This document shows, one piece after another, positions 1 through 8,014 of a stretch of DNA of 35,513 bases. The first letter of the stretch is position 1. Each line of letters begins with the position of its first letter. This DNA comes from Treponema sp. (lineage in GTDB: Bacteria > Spirochaetota > Spirochaetia > Treponematales > Breznakiellaceae), in contig JAITHE010000148.1 in assembly GCA_031280125.1 (NCBI GenBank), positions 1 to 35,513 of the forward strand, in the 5' to 3' direction. The notes below the pieces were generated by a model. The model was not told the origin of the DNA and ran no database searches. It worked only from the letters and a program-made list of their open reading frames with translations. The translations under genes and the position numbers were made by a program.

Positions 1-525
1 ATTATTTTTGCTGTAAACACAGGCGGCGGCAAGATTAATCGCCGTCATGAAAAAAGGAAGAACGTTCAGGCGCAGGGTTCCTGTTTGAATGATGCCGTCA
101 GGAGATCCAAGATCCCGGATAAATAAAAAGGATTCGCCCCTTAACGCCCCATACCGTGAAAGAAAATGATATGCCGCTATAAAGAACGGCGCCTGTACCA
201 AAAGTCCCAGGGAACTTCTAAGCGCCATCAGGGGATGATAATGATTTTCCCGGTAGTACATCGCCAAGACCATGTGCTTTTCGTCGCCGCGGAAATTCTT
301 TTTTATGCTGGCCGTTCGTTTCAGCATTTTCTTTTTGATCCGTCCTTCTTCGTTCTGGACAAATTCCGCCTTCGCGTAAAGCGGAAGGCAAATCAGGGTA
401 ACCAGCGCGCTGATCCCCAAAATGGATACGGCATGGTTTTGTTTGAACACAACGATAAGCAAAGCGTAAAAAGACTCGATGATCATTTCCACGGGGAATA
501 TAATTATTTGATACAGGATATTCAT
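1..525 (-). CDS. YidC/Oxa1-like membrane protein (partial, runs off left edge)
   Basis: An open frame of 175 codons begins at ATG 525-523, overlaps the upstream glycosyltransferase stop as ATGA, and stays open to base 1, so the C-terminal part is missing. The protein starts MNILYQIIIFPVEMIIESF. A hydrophobic helix ends in CLPLYAKAE, then a basic cytoplasmic hairpin runs through about residue 95, and a second helix contains LGLLVQAPFFIAAYHFL. This is the order and spacing of the YidC/Oxa1 insertase core, and the LVQAPFF segment matches the family's LIQMPIF segment. There is no N-terminal periplasmic P1 domain or lipobox. In canonical YidC an arginine lies five residues before the Pro-Leu that ends the first core helix; here that position is threonine, so ordinary insertase function is doubtful. 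As the last visible gene of a glycan operon it may act on envelope glycan assembly (inference). Family call fairly sure, function unknown. Confidence 0.72.
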   Translation of the reverse strand, partial: MNILYQIIIFPVEMIIESFYALLIVVFKQNHAVSILGISALVTLICLPLYAKAEFVQNEEGRIKKKMLKRTASIKKNFRGDEKHMVLAMYYRENHYHPLMALRSSLGLLVQAPFFIAAYHFLSRYGALRGESFLFIRDLGSPDGIIQTGTLRLNVLPFFMTAINLAAACVYSKNN

Positions 526-1691
526 GGAGGCGGCAAATGATCCTGAAGGAAAGATTCATAGCGGGCGGCCCAGTCAAAATAATAGTGGGAGGCCCGCTCC
601 GCACACAGGGATCGTACCCTTTGGTAAAAGTCTCCGTCCGTCAGGCAGCGTTCTATTCTGTCCGCGATTTCAGCATAGTTTCCCGGCTTGAAAAGCAGTT
701 CGGGGTACCGGAGTATTTCCAGCGGACCCGCTGCGGAGGAGGCGATTACGGGACAGCCCGCGTGAAGAGCTTCGGTGATAACCTTGCCGAAGGAGTCGTA
801 GAGGGTTGGGTACACGAACAAAGCGCACCTTACAAGATATGGAAAAGGATTTTGGTAGCCCTCGAAGGCAAGCTGATCCGCTATATCCAGTTTTCGTACA
901 AGCTCCATGGTGGGCCCGGTATTTTCAAGTCTCCCCAGCAGATAGTAACGCAGATCACCGTGTCCTCTGGATTTTAAAAGGGCGGCGGCCCTCAGCAGAT
1001 CCCAAAGGCCCTTGCTGGAAGAAACGGTTCCTGCATACAAGATCTGTTTCAAAGATACCGGACGGTTTTTATTTTTGTATTCGTCAGGACAGCCTGGGGG
1101 TCCTATGTGATTGGGAATAACGGCGGTTTTTGCCCCGTAGCAGCGGGTGCGCCTTAAAAAAGACTCCCTGTCGGACTGGTTAAGAAAGGTAAGACAGCGG
1201 GCGTGTTTTGCGGCCTGCTTTTCCCGGCTCCGGTTGATTCCCTCAAACAAAAAAGACAGGGCGTATTCCCCAGGGCGCATATCACCGGCTTTTCGTAAAA
1301 TACGCCCCCGGTCTACATCGCCGGCGCGAAAACCGTGCAGTAAAGCGGCCCCCGTTTTCTTTTTCAAATACAGGGCCGCCTTAAGATGGGTGTCCCCAAA
1401 ATTAACGATATAATCGATCCGGCCGCCGTAAAAAGCAGCCAGCTTGCCGCTGATAGATGTAAAATGTTTTTTCAGGCCTTTTTTGAAAAGGCAGGAAAGG
1501 GGCATGAATTTCCACCGGCGGCGGATTGGAAGATCGAGCCGTGAAAAAAAAGAGGCCCTGTAATCAAAGGCGGCGCTGCAAAGAACCAGAACCTTTATTC
1601 CCCGCGAAGAAAGGCCCTCAAGGATGTCAATGTAGTCTTTGTTTCCGCCGGTTCTGACACCGCCAAGAAGGTAAAGGCCAAGGACGTTCAC
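522..1691 (-). CDS. Glycosyltransferase, family 4 (GT-B fold)
   Basis: A 389-residue protein with the two-Rossmann GT-B layout. Around residues 220-230 the donor domain begins with AGTVSSSKGLWDLL, the usual lysine-containing phosphate-contact region of GT4 enzymes. Residues 299-307 (DSFGKVITE) are the family's EX7E motif, but the first glutamate is aspartate. It probably transfers a sugar from a nucleotide donor to a growing lipid-linked or surface glycan at the cytoplasmic face. The start is GTG at 1691 without a clear Shine-Dalgarno sequence, 31 bp after the stop of the propeller-like gene. Its stop overlaps the YidC-like start by 4 bp. Donor and acceptor cannot be read from sequence. Confidence 0.85.
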   Translation of the reverse strand: MNVLGLYLLGGVRTGGNKDYIDILEGLSSRGIKVLVLCSAAFDYRASFFSRLDLPIRRRWKFMPLSCLFKKGLKKHFTSISGKLAAFYGGRIDYIVNFGDTHLKAALYLKKKTGAALLHGFRAGDVDRGRILRKAGDMRPGEYALSFLFEGINRSREKQAAKHARCLTFLNQSDRESFLRRTRCYGAKTAVIPNHIGPPGCPDEYKNKNRPVSLKQILYAGTVSSSKGLWDLLRAAALLKSRGHGDLRYYLLGRLENTGPTMELVRKLDIADQLAFEGYQNPFPYLVRCALFVYPTLYDSFGKVITEALHAGCPVIASSAAGPLEILRYPELLFKPGNYAEIADRIERCLTDGDFYQRVRSLCAERASHYYFDWAARYESFLQDHLPPP

Positions 1692-1722
1692 TTGATGCCG
1701 GCAGCAGAATGTGAAGGGTGGG

Positions 1723-2577
1723 TCATAAAAAGCTCCTCATGTATCTTGTCTTTATATCCCTCAGCAGAAAGGAAGAACAATAATTAAAGGTATGGGTGCA
1801 GACGGCGTGGAGATTTTTTTCGGGCCTGATAATGCGTACCGTTTTTTCGGCATAGGTTTCCGGGGAAAGGGATGTTACCGCATTGATTCTGATGTTTTCC
1901 CCATAATTGCGCCGGCAGTCCTGGGCCGGCCTGTATAAAACTCCGTCCTCTAAAAAAAAGGAACCCGCCATGCGGCTGTTCGAAGAATCCGAAGACAGGG
2001 GATTGAGGGGATGCGCCTTCCATGAATTTGAAGGAAAAGACTTTGAATAAAAGGCCAATAAATTAGAATTAAATTCTGCCATAGTATTGCCGGTGCTGGT
2101 AAAGATCCACCAAAGGCCCTGGTAAAACAAAAGGGTGCTGTCGTTTGCGGTAATATTTTTTATCAGCGTAGTTTCATGGACCCACCGGCGGGGAAATTCC
2201 TCCGCGGCGTAGAGATCGATGGTGTTGTTTTTATGGCTTTCGGGCACCATGTACCAGCGGCTGCTTCCCTGCCCGGCAGCAGAAAAAACCTGGGGATACG
2301 AGAGGTGGTAGGGTTTTTCCAGAACCGGAACAAACGAAGAATGTTCCATGCCGGGATACAGTTCGATAAAGCCCAATGTACCATTGCCGCCGGCTATTTG
2401 TTCTTCAAGAAAAATATAAAACCGCCCTTCGTGTTCAACGGGAAAAGGATCCGACCAAATACGATCTTTGGGAGGGCTAATTTGTTTTAGGGGTTTCCCG
2501 TCTCTTTCACAAACAAGAAGAGACCACTGTTCCTTAAAGATGGTGCGGATCACTTTATTTTTTATTCTGCGAATCAT
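1723..2577 (-). CDS. GINT1 N-terminal-like five-bladed beta-propeller protein, glycan locus
   Basis: A 284-residue soluble protein with repeated short beta-strand signatures: IWSDPFPVEHEGRFYIFLEE near residue 40, then a tyrosine/tryptophan-rich WYMVPES, NDSTLLFYQGLWWIFTS and GVLYRPAQD. This resembles the glycosidase-clan five-bladed propeller found at the N terminus of glucosamine inositolphosphorylceramide transferases (GINT1-type) and as a stand-alone protein in bacterial polysaccharide loci. No glycosyltransferase Rossmann domain is attached. Its ATG overlaps the stop of the upstream GT2 gene by 4 bp (ATGA), so the two are probably translated together. Acting as a glycan-binding or glycan-modifying partner of the neighbouring transferases is an inference; the biochemical role is unknown. 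Confidence 0.65.
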   Translation of the reverse strand: MIRRIKNKVIRTIFKEQWSLLVCERDGKPLKQISPPKDRIWSDPFPVEHEGRFYIFLEEQIAGGNGTLGFIELYPGMEHSSFVPVLEKPYHLSYPQVFSAAGQGSSRWYMVPESHKNNTIDLYAAEEFPRRWVHETTLIKNITANDSTLLFYQGLWWIFTSTGNTMAEFNSNLLAFYSKSFPSNSWKAHPLNPLSSDSSNSRMAGSFFLEDGVLYRPAQDCRRNYGENIRINAVTSLSPETYAEKTVRIIRPEKNLHAVCTHTFNYCSSFLLRDIKTRYMRSFL

Positions 2578-3590
2578 CCCCGCCCCCTTTTTTGTCTTTT
2601 GTTCTCCCGGCAGGCCGGCTTCCTTTTGTAAGCCAGGAATTTTAGTTTTTGTTTCAGGTCCTTTTTGAAAAATATAAAAGGTGTTTTCCAGAAGGCCCGT
2701 TTAAGGCTGCCAAATAGCTCCAGGTATTTTTTATACTCCGGTAGCAGGTGATCATACCTGCCGGCGCCGTTTTTTATTTTATCTATGTTGAACAGAATAA
2801 CACCGTATAACCATTCTATTTCTTCATTAAACAGTTCTATGTCAATGCTGTGTACCGCCTCTTCTATAATTAGAATCCATGAACGCAGGCTTTCGGTTCT
2901 GTCCGGCGCTGTCATGATTGAATTGGGCGTAATATGGTGGATATAGCAGCAGTCTTTTGTAAAGGCGATGCTGCTTATGCACTTGGCCGCAAAATATTCC
3001 CAGTGATCATCCTCGTGGATGATGCCCTCTTTGAAATACAGCCCGTTCTTTGCTATAAAATCTGTGCGGATCAGTTTGTTCCAGGCGGTGGTTGGTATCG
3101 TTGGTTCCGCGTAATAATGCTGCCTGATCCACCTGGAATCGCCGCTGTATTCGGGAAAATGGCGATCCGTAATATCATAGGTATTTTTTTGGCGCGGGGA
3201 GAGCGGGGACTGGCGGGCGTTTCCCTGGACCAGATCAACCCCCGGATACTTTACGGCAAGCGATGCCAGCGACTGCATGCAGGTTCCGGTTATTTCATCG
3301 TCCGCGTCCAGGAAATATACATAGTCTCCGCCGGCGCGCATAATACCGGTATTCCGTGCGGCGGAAAGCCCTCTGTTTTTTTCGTGCCGTACAAGGGTAA
3401 AGGCCGTTTCGCCTGAATACTCGGAAATTAACGCGGCAAGTTTTTGGCATGAATTATCGGTTGATCCGTCGTCAATAAAAATACATTCCAGATTTTTGCA
3501 GGACTGTTTAACAATAGAACCGAAACATCTGTCCAGGTACTTTTCTACATTGTACACCGGTGTGATGATGGAGATCCGTATCTTTTCCAT
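2574..3590 (-). CDS. Glycosyltransferase, family 2 (GT-A fold)
   Basis: A 338-residue GT2 enzyme. The N-terminal donor domain begins with ISIITPVYNVEKYLDRC, has IDDGSTDNS at about residues 39-47 for the nucleotide, GLSAARNTGI near 74-83, and a metal-binding DADD at 95-98. The downstream HEDDHWEYF segment supplies the acidic residues often used as catalytic base. The start is ATG 3590 with AGGA five bases upstream. The region is clearly AT-richer than the ugd-to-aroB part of the cluster. It probably adds one sugar to the surface glycan; its specificity is not predictable from sequence. Confidence 0.88.
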   Translation of the reverse strand: MEKIRISIITPVYNVEKYLDRCFGSIVKQSCKNLECIFIDDGSTDNSCQKLAALISEYSGETAFTLVRHEKNRGLSAARNTGIMRAGGDYVYFLDADDEITGTCMQSLASLAVKYPGVDLVQGNARQSPLSPRQKNTYDITDRHFPEYSGDSRWIRQHYYAEPTIPTTAWNKLIRTDFIAKNGLYFKEGIIHEDDHWEYFAAKCISSIAFTKDCCYIHHITPNSIMTAPDRTESLRSWILIIEEAVHSIDIELFNEEIEWLYGVILFNIDKIKNGAGRYDHLLPEYKKYLELFGSLKRAFWKTPFIFFKKDLKQKLKFLAYKRKPACRENKRQKRGRG

Positions 3591-3663
3591 AATATCCTGC
3601 TGAAAACGGACGGTTCCGGAAAACTAAATCCTAAAAAAGAAAATCCGCCCTGCCTGGGGGGGG

Positions 3664-4662
3664 TTAAAAGAGACCCCTTAGGGCTTTTCTTGCGGCCCTT
3701 GCCAAAGGACCGTAGAGCAGGCAAAAAACAAACAGGGGGAGTTTTAGGAAGAGCCTGTCCCGGATATTTTTTACATCCCTGCCGTCCAGGGCGGTAAAAT
3801 CTTTCCTGTGGCCGGCAAAGAAATTCCGCAGTTTCTTCCGGTACGCCCCCCTTATGGCGAAGGGATGGCCGCTGTAAAGATCCGCCGCGGAATGAAGAAC
3901 CCTAAGAAAAAGGGTTTTCCGGTCCAGGGCGTCGTCGTCCTTTAATTCCTCGAAACGGGAATAGAAGGCGTCAAATTCCTCAACAGCGGTTTTTATGTTC
4001 CGGGTTGTGGTTATGGATCCTTCCCTTTGGTAATAGTAGTACTTGAACAGGGCGGCGGCGGAAACGGTTCCGGCCCTGCGAAAAATTTTATGCATGATGA
4101 AGCCGTCTTCATACAGCCTGCCCGGGGGAAACTCCAGGTCCTCAAACAGTTTTTTAGCGTAGATCTTGTTCCAGAGATAGCTTTTTATAAGCCCGTCTTC
4201 AGCCAGCAGATTCAGGGCCTCTTCACCGGAAAGCAGGGTGTCGCTGTCAAAGAAGGGCTCTTTTTCAAAGGTTTCCGGCCTTGAGGGATCCCTGACCCGG
4301 TAAAATCCAAAAAGGACAATATCGGCGGAAGATGCCGTAAAGTTGGCAATCAGGGGAGAATAGGCGCCGGGATCGATCCAGTCGTCGGAATCAACAAAGG
4401 AAACGATGGTTCCCAAGGCGGCGGCCAGCCCGAAATTCCGGGCGACGGAAACGCCGCCATGGCTTTTATGGATAACCCTGATCCGGCTGTCCCTTTCCCG
4501 GTAGCGGTCGCAGATATCTGCGCTGCCATCGCTTGAACCATCGTCCACAAGGATTATGTCCAGGTTTGTATACGTCTGGTTTACCACGCTTTCAAGACAG
4601 CGTTCAAGGTAAGGCCGGGTATTAAAAACCGTAATAATAACGCTTAAAAGGGGGGTATCCAC
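3664..4662 (-). CDS. Glycosyltransferase, family 2 (GT-A fold)
   Basis: A 332-residue GT2 enzyme with the same architecture as its neighbour: LSVIITVFNTRPYLERCLES at the N terminus, LVDDGSSDGS at about residues 38-47, GVSVARNFGLAAA near 70-82, and DSDD at 91-94 as the metal/donor motif. LYEDGFIMHKIF carries the later acidic residues. The C-terminal tail is hydrophobic and basic (LPLFVFCLLYGPLARAARKA) and could hold the enzyme at the membrane. The start is GTG at 4662-4660, sharing one base with the ugd stop codon (TAGTG), which indicates coupling to ugd. A 73-bp gap separates it from the next gene. Confidence 0.88.
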   Translation of the reverse strand: MDTPLLSVIITVFNTRPYLERCLESVVNQTYTNLDIILVDDGSSDGSADICDRYRERDSRIRVIHKSHGGVSVARNFGLAAALGTIVSFVDSDDWIDPGAYSPLIANFTASSADIVLFGFYRVRDPSRPETFEKEPFFDSDTLLSGEEALNLLAEDGLIKSYLWNKIYAKKLFEDLEFPPGRLYEDGFIMHKIFRRAGTVSAAALFKYYYYQREGSITTTRNIKTAVEEFDAFYSRFEELKDDDALDRKTLFLRVLHSAADLYSGHPFAIRGAYRKKLRNFFAGHRKDFTALDGRDVKNIRDRLFLKLPLFVFCLLYGPLARAARKALRGLF

Positions 4663-5993
4663 TACCTTCCCACGCCCTGGTAGTAAAAACCCGCTTTCTC
4701 CGTTTCTTCCCGCCCGTAAATGTTGCGCAGGTCAAAAAACCATGGTTTGAACCGGGGATCCATTTCTCCTTTAATCCTGCCCAGGTCCATATTACGGAAC
4801 TGGTTCCATTCGGTAACGATCACCAGGGCGGCGGCCCCCCTGGCAGCGTCGTATTCGTCGGAGGCAAAGTAGATGGAATCTTTGATGTCTTCAAGCCGCC
4901 AGGAGGCTTCCGCCATGGCCGCTGGGTCGTAAACCCGGAGTTTTGCCCCGCCCCCGGCAAGTCCCCGGCAGATTGCAATGGCCGGGGCTTCCCGCATGTC
5001 GCCGGTATTTGCCTTAAAGGCCAGGCCCAGCAGGGCAATGGTTTTATCCGCCGCCGTGCCAAGGCCGGCTTCTATCTTGTCCACCATCAGTTTCTTCTGC
5101 CGGTCGTTGGCTTGTATGGCGGCTTCCACTAGTGAAAGGGGAGATCCCCGGTCCCGGCCTGTTTTGGCAACAGCCAGGGTATCCTTGGGAAAACAGGATC
5201 CCCCATAACCGGGCCCGGGGTGAAGGAATTTCCGTCCTATCCGTCCGTCCCTGCCCATGGCGGCGGCCACGGCCTGAACGTCGGCCCCTACCTTTTCGCA
5301 GAGGCCGGCGATTTCATTGATATAACTAATCTTGACAGCCAGAAAGGCGTTACTGGCGTACTTGATCATCTCCGCCGATTCCAGTCCGGTTTCTATATAG
5401 GGAGTTTCGTTAAGGTAGAGGGACCGGTACACTTCCTTCATCAGATTCCGGGCTTTTTCGCTTTCACCGCCGATTACCACCCGGTCCGGGTGGGTAAAAT
5501 CGTATACCGCCGTTCCCTCCCGGAGAAATTCCGGGTTGGATACTACGTCAAAGGGGAGGTCCTTGCCCCGGTTTTCCAGTTCTTCCTCGATCCACCGCCG
5601 CACCTTCCGGGCGGTACCGATGGGGACGGTGCTTTTGTCTACCACCACGGTGTAGCTTTCCATGGCCCGGCCAATACTCCGGGCAGCCCCTTCCACATGC
5701 TTAAGATCGGCGCCGCCATCCTCCGCCGGGGGGGTGCCGACGGCTATAAATACGGCCCTGGTTCCCCGGACGGCCCCTGCGAAATCCGCGGTAAACGAAA
5801 GCCGTCTTTCCCGGACGTTTCGTTTTACCACGGCTTCCAGTCCCGGTTCATAGATGGGGATCCCCCCCCTTTGTAGCAGCTCGATTTTTTCCGTATCCCT
5901 GTCTACGCAGGTAACAAAATTGCCAAAATCGGCGAGGCATGCGCCTGAAACAAGCCCCACATATCCTGTTCCTATAACCGCTATATGGGCCAT
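4662..5993 (-). CDS. ugd: UDP-glucose 6-dehydrogenase
   Basis: This 443-residue cytoplasmic enzyme oxidises UDP-glucose to UDP-glucuronate using two NAD+. The Rossmann glycine motif GTGYVG is at residues 8-13, followed by VDRDTEKI. The substrate-site lysine lies in IKYASNAFLAVKI (about 210-222), and the catalytic cysteine is C267 in GPGYGGSCFPKD (260-271). ALLGLAFKANTGDMREAP marks the C-terminal nucleotide-binding domain. Length and motifs are those of a normal, intact UDP-glucose/GDP-mannose dehydrogenase. Its ATG directly follows the TAA of the upstream outer-membrane barrel gene. UDP-glucuronate, or sugars made from it, would feed the glycosyltransferases that follow. Confidence 0.95.
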   Translation of the reverse strand: MAHIAVIGTGYVGLVSGACLADFGNFVTCVDRDTEKIELLQRGGIPIYEPGLEAVVKRNVRERRLSFTADFAGAVRGTRAVFIAVGTPPAEDGGADLKHVEGAARSIGRAMESYTVVVDKSTVPIGTARKVRRWIEEELENRGKDLPFDVVSNPEFLREGTAVYDFTHPDRVVIGGESEKARNLMKEVYRSLYLNETPYIETGLESAEMIKYASNAFLAVKISYINEIAGLCEKVGADVQAVAAAMGRDGRIGRKFLHPGPGYGGSCFPKDTLAVAKTGRDRGSPLSLVEAAIQANDRQKKLMVDKIEAGLGTAADKTIALLGLAFKANTGDMREAPAIAICRGLAGGGAKLRVYDPAAMAEASWRLEDIKDSIYFASDEYDAARGAAALVIVTEWNQFRNMDLGRIKGEMDPRFKPWFFDLRNIYGREETEKAGFYYQGVGR

Positions 5994-7247
5994 TTAATTA
6001 TCCAAGATGAATTTGTGATTGAAACTGCCGCTCAGACTTGCCGCAAGCACTATGCTGAAGGGCCTGTTTTCCGTGTCCATGTTATGACGGTAGTAGCCGC
6101 TTTCACGGCTGCCCAGGACCATGGGTACGGTCAAACTAAAGGTTAAAAGATTCCCCGGTTTTAAGCTTATCCCCGGAGCAAGCTGGACCGAGTTTGCATC
6201 CAAGGCGTAAAGGCATCTGCAGAAGATCCGCATCCCCAAAACACCGGGCCTTATGATTACGTTGGCCGCTGCGTTCCATCCTTCAATAAACGGGCTTGCT
6301 TCCGCGTCCCTGATATCGGCTTTTGCCCGCCAATACCACATAAGACCCTTTTCCCCGTTGTAAAAAATCTCGCCGTTCAAGGTTATTTTACTGCCAAAAA
6401 AATCACGGAGAAAACCGGCGCTGCCGGAAAAACTAAGCTCCTCCGGGGCCTTGTAGGGGGCGGCGGCCAGGGCTTCGGCATAAAGTTCCGTATCCCCTAT
6501 GGTGGTTTTAAGGGAAGTAAAAAACCGCATGGGCATGTTCCAGAAGTAAAAAAAACCCATGTCAATATCCGCCCTTTGAAGGGCCAGGTTGTATTTAGCC
6601 CCGTAGGCAAATTCATCAATTTTGGGACTTGCCTGATCTTCCATAAAGCCTTGACGGGTCATGATAAGAAACTGTAGCCCCCCTATTCCGATGGGCAGAT
6701 CCGCCTTGGCAATGTAGGAATTTCCCCTGGCGGATTCCGCGGGAATTCGGGCGGGCAGATTGGTATAGGGATAATTGGTGGATATGCCCCAGTTAATCTC
6801 GTACTGGCCGGCCCGCAGAAAGAAGACGCTGGAGATGTCGTAGTCAAAGTAAAATTCCTTGATGGAAAAAACAGAACTGTCGGGAATGGAAAAATAAAAG
6901 GCGTTCCAGACCCGCAGGTGTTCGGTTATCTGAAAGTCAAGACTCAAGAGGGCTTCCATTTTGGCCCCCAAGATATAGTTGAACTTCCCGTCGCTGTACC
7001 AGGGCGGCTCCGTCCAGCCTGGTGAAAAGCCCCCAAAAAAGTTGTATTCGGCAGCCAAAGTTACCCGGCTTTGTTTTACCGTTCCGCCGAGGATATCATC
7101 CTTTCCGTCAGGATCCTCTCCGGTTTCACCGCCCCCTTCAAAGATCCAGTCAATGTTTTCCCCGGTTCCTGCCGGGGCGGTTCTTCCCTGGGCTGGGAGG
7201 AAACAGCCCAGGCTCACAAGCACAATAAAAAGAACCCCGCGTTTCAC
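5994..7247 (-). CDS. Outer-membrane beta-barrel protein of the Lol-like module
   Basis: A 417-residue exported protein. The signal peptide MKRGVLFIVLVSLGCFLPAQG is followed by alternating hydrophobic/polar strands rich in Tyr, Phe and Trp, such as KEFYFDYDISSVFFLRAGQY, DIDMGFFYFWNMPMRFF and GLMWYWRAKADI. The overall look is a DUF1302-like or alginate-export-like barrel, but no specific family is certain. The start is GTG 7247-7245, overlapping the stop of the LolA-like gene as GTGA. It is tightly coupled to a LolA-like carrier and two FtsX permeases, so it is probably the outer-membrane end of that export path (inference). The substrate is unknown. Confidence 0.7.
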   Translation of the reverse strand: MKRGVLFIVLVSLGCFLPAQGRTAPAGTGENIDWIFEGGGETGEDPDGKDDILGGTVKQSRVTLAAEYNFFGGFSPGWTEPPWYSDGKFNYILGAKMEALLSLDFQITEHLRVWNAFYFSIPDSSVFSIKEFYFDYDISSVFFLRAGQYEINWGISTNYPYTNLPARIPAESARGNSYIAKADLPIGIGGLQFLIMTRQGFMEDQASPKIDEFAYGAKYNLALQRADIDMGFFYFWNMPMRFFTSLKTTIGDTELYAEALAAAPYKAPEELSFSGSAGFLRDFFGSKITLNGEIFYNGEKGLMWYWRAKADIRDAEASPFIEGWNAAANVIIRPGVLGMRIFCRCLYALDANSVQLAPGISLKPGNLLTFSLTVPMVLGSRESGYYRHNMDTENRPFSIVLAASLSGSFNHKFILDN

Positions 7248-8014
7248 CGGTTAACGTTTTCCAGAAAGGTTTTTGAAAAGACCGAGTCGGCTATTTTTTT
7301 AAACGACGGCTTGGCAATGGTTATCTGGGTTTTCTCGTTGAAAAATCTTCCGTCAATCACCGCCCCCCGCAGGGCGTCTACAAAGAGAATCTGTTTGGGA
7401 ATATAGCGGCTGCCGACGCGCCAGTAATCGGCAATTGCCGAAGTTCGCAGAAGCTGCCCCGACAGGCTGTAATCCTCGGTCTTCCTGACCAGTCCATCGT
7501 CGCTGATCCATATTTTCATTTTGGGGTAGGTGATGTCTCCAGTTACCGCTTCCAGGGAAAGGACCCTGCACTTAAAACGGCCCAGCACCGCATCGGTTCC
7601 GGAAACTATCCGGTAATCATCCGCCATGGTGGACCTGGTAAAGTCGGAATTGCGGGCGTTGGTATTTTGAAACCGTTCCTGGCTTGAGGTGGAGTTAAAG
7701 CGTTTACTGGAGGGATCGTAGATCCACAGGGTTTTACCCTGTTTAAGATAACCCTGGCCCCGGCTGATTGCCGGCTGCATGATTACGATCACATAGGTTT
7801 CCCTGGAATCCCGGCGAAAAACGCCTGCCACCGTCCGGGAAGGGCTTTGTCCCGGCTTGTCCTGGACAATCGTGTATTCGGCAGAAAAATCCGTATCCAG
7901 ATAGCTTGCCAGGCTGTCCGCCCGGCGGAGCAGTTCCAGATCGCTGATACCCCACAGGGGAAAGGCCGGGGAGATCAGAACAAATAAACCAGCCAACCAA
8001 CGAAGGATTTTCAA
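7244..8014 (-). CDS. Outer membrane lipoprotein-sorting protein (LolA-like, PF17131 type)
   Basis: A 256-residue periplasmic protein with signal peptide MKILRWLAGLFVLISPAFPLW. The body carries the pattern of this LolA-like family: ETYVIVIMQPAISRGQGYL, then KTLWIYDPSSKRF, then DDYRIVSG, KMKIWISDDGLVRKTEDYS and YIPKQILFVD. The fold is a half-open beta barrel that shields acyl chains. The start is an unusual TTG at 8014-8012, chosen because it overlaps the permease stop (TTGA) and GGAGG lies seven bases upstream. Relatives occur beside FtsX or MMPL permeases and an outer-membrane barrel, as here. It probably carries a lipid or lipoprotein across the periplasm from the permeases to the neighbouring barrel. 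Confidence 0.85.
   Translation of the reverse strand: MKILRWLAGLFVLISPAFPLWGISDLELLRRADSLASYLDTDFSAEYTIVQDKPGQSPSRTVAGVFRRDSRETYVIVIMQPAISRGQGYLKQGKTLWIYDPSSKRFNSTSSQERFQNTNARNSDFTRSTMADDYRIVSGTDAVLGRFKCRVLSLEAVTGDITYPKMKIWISDDGLVRKTEDYSLSGQLLRTSAIADYWRVGSRYIPKQILFVDALRGAVIDGRFFNEKTQITIAKPSFKKIADSVFSKTFLENVNR

Noticed and set aside
166-604. Short frames on both strands near the left edge
   Set aside because: They overlap the YidC-like gene, whose frame has membrane-protein structure and a coupled start. The others look random.
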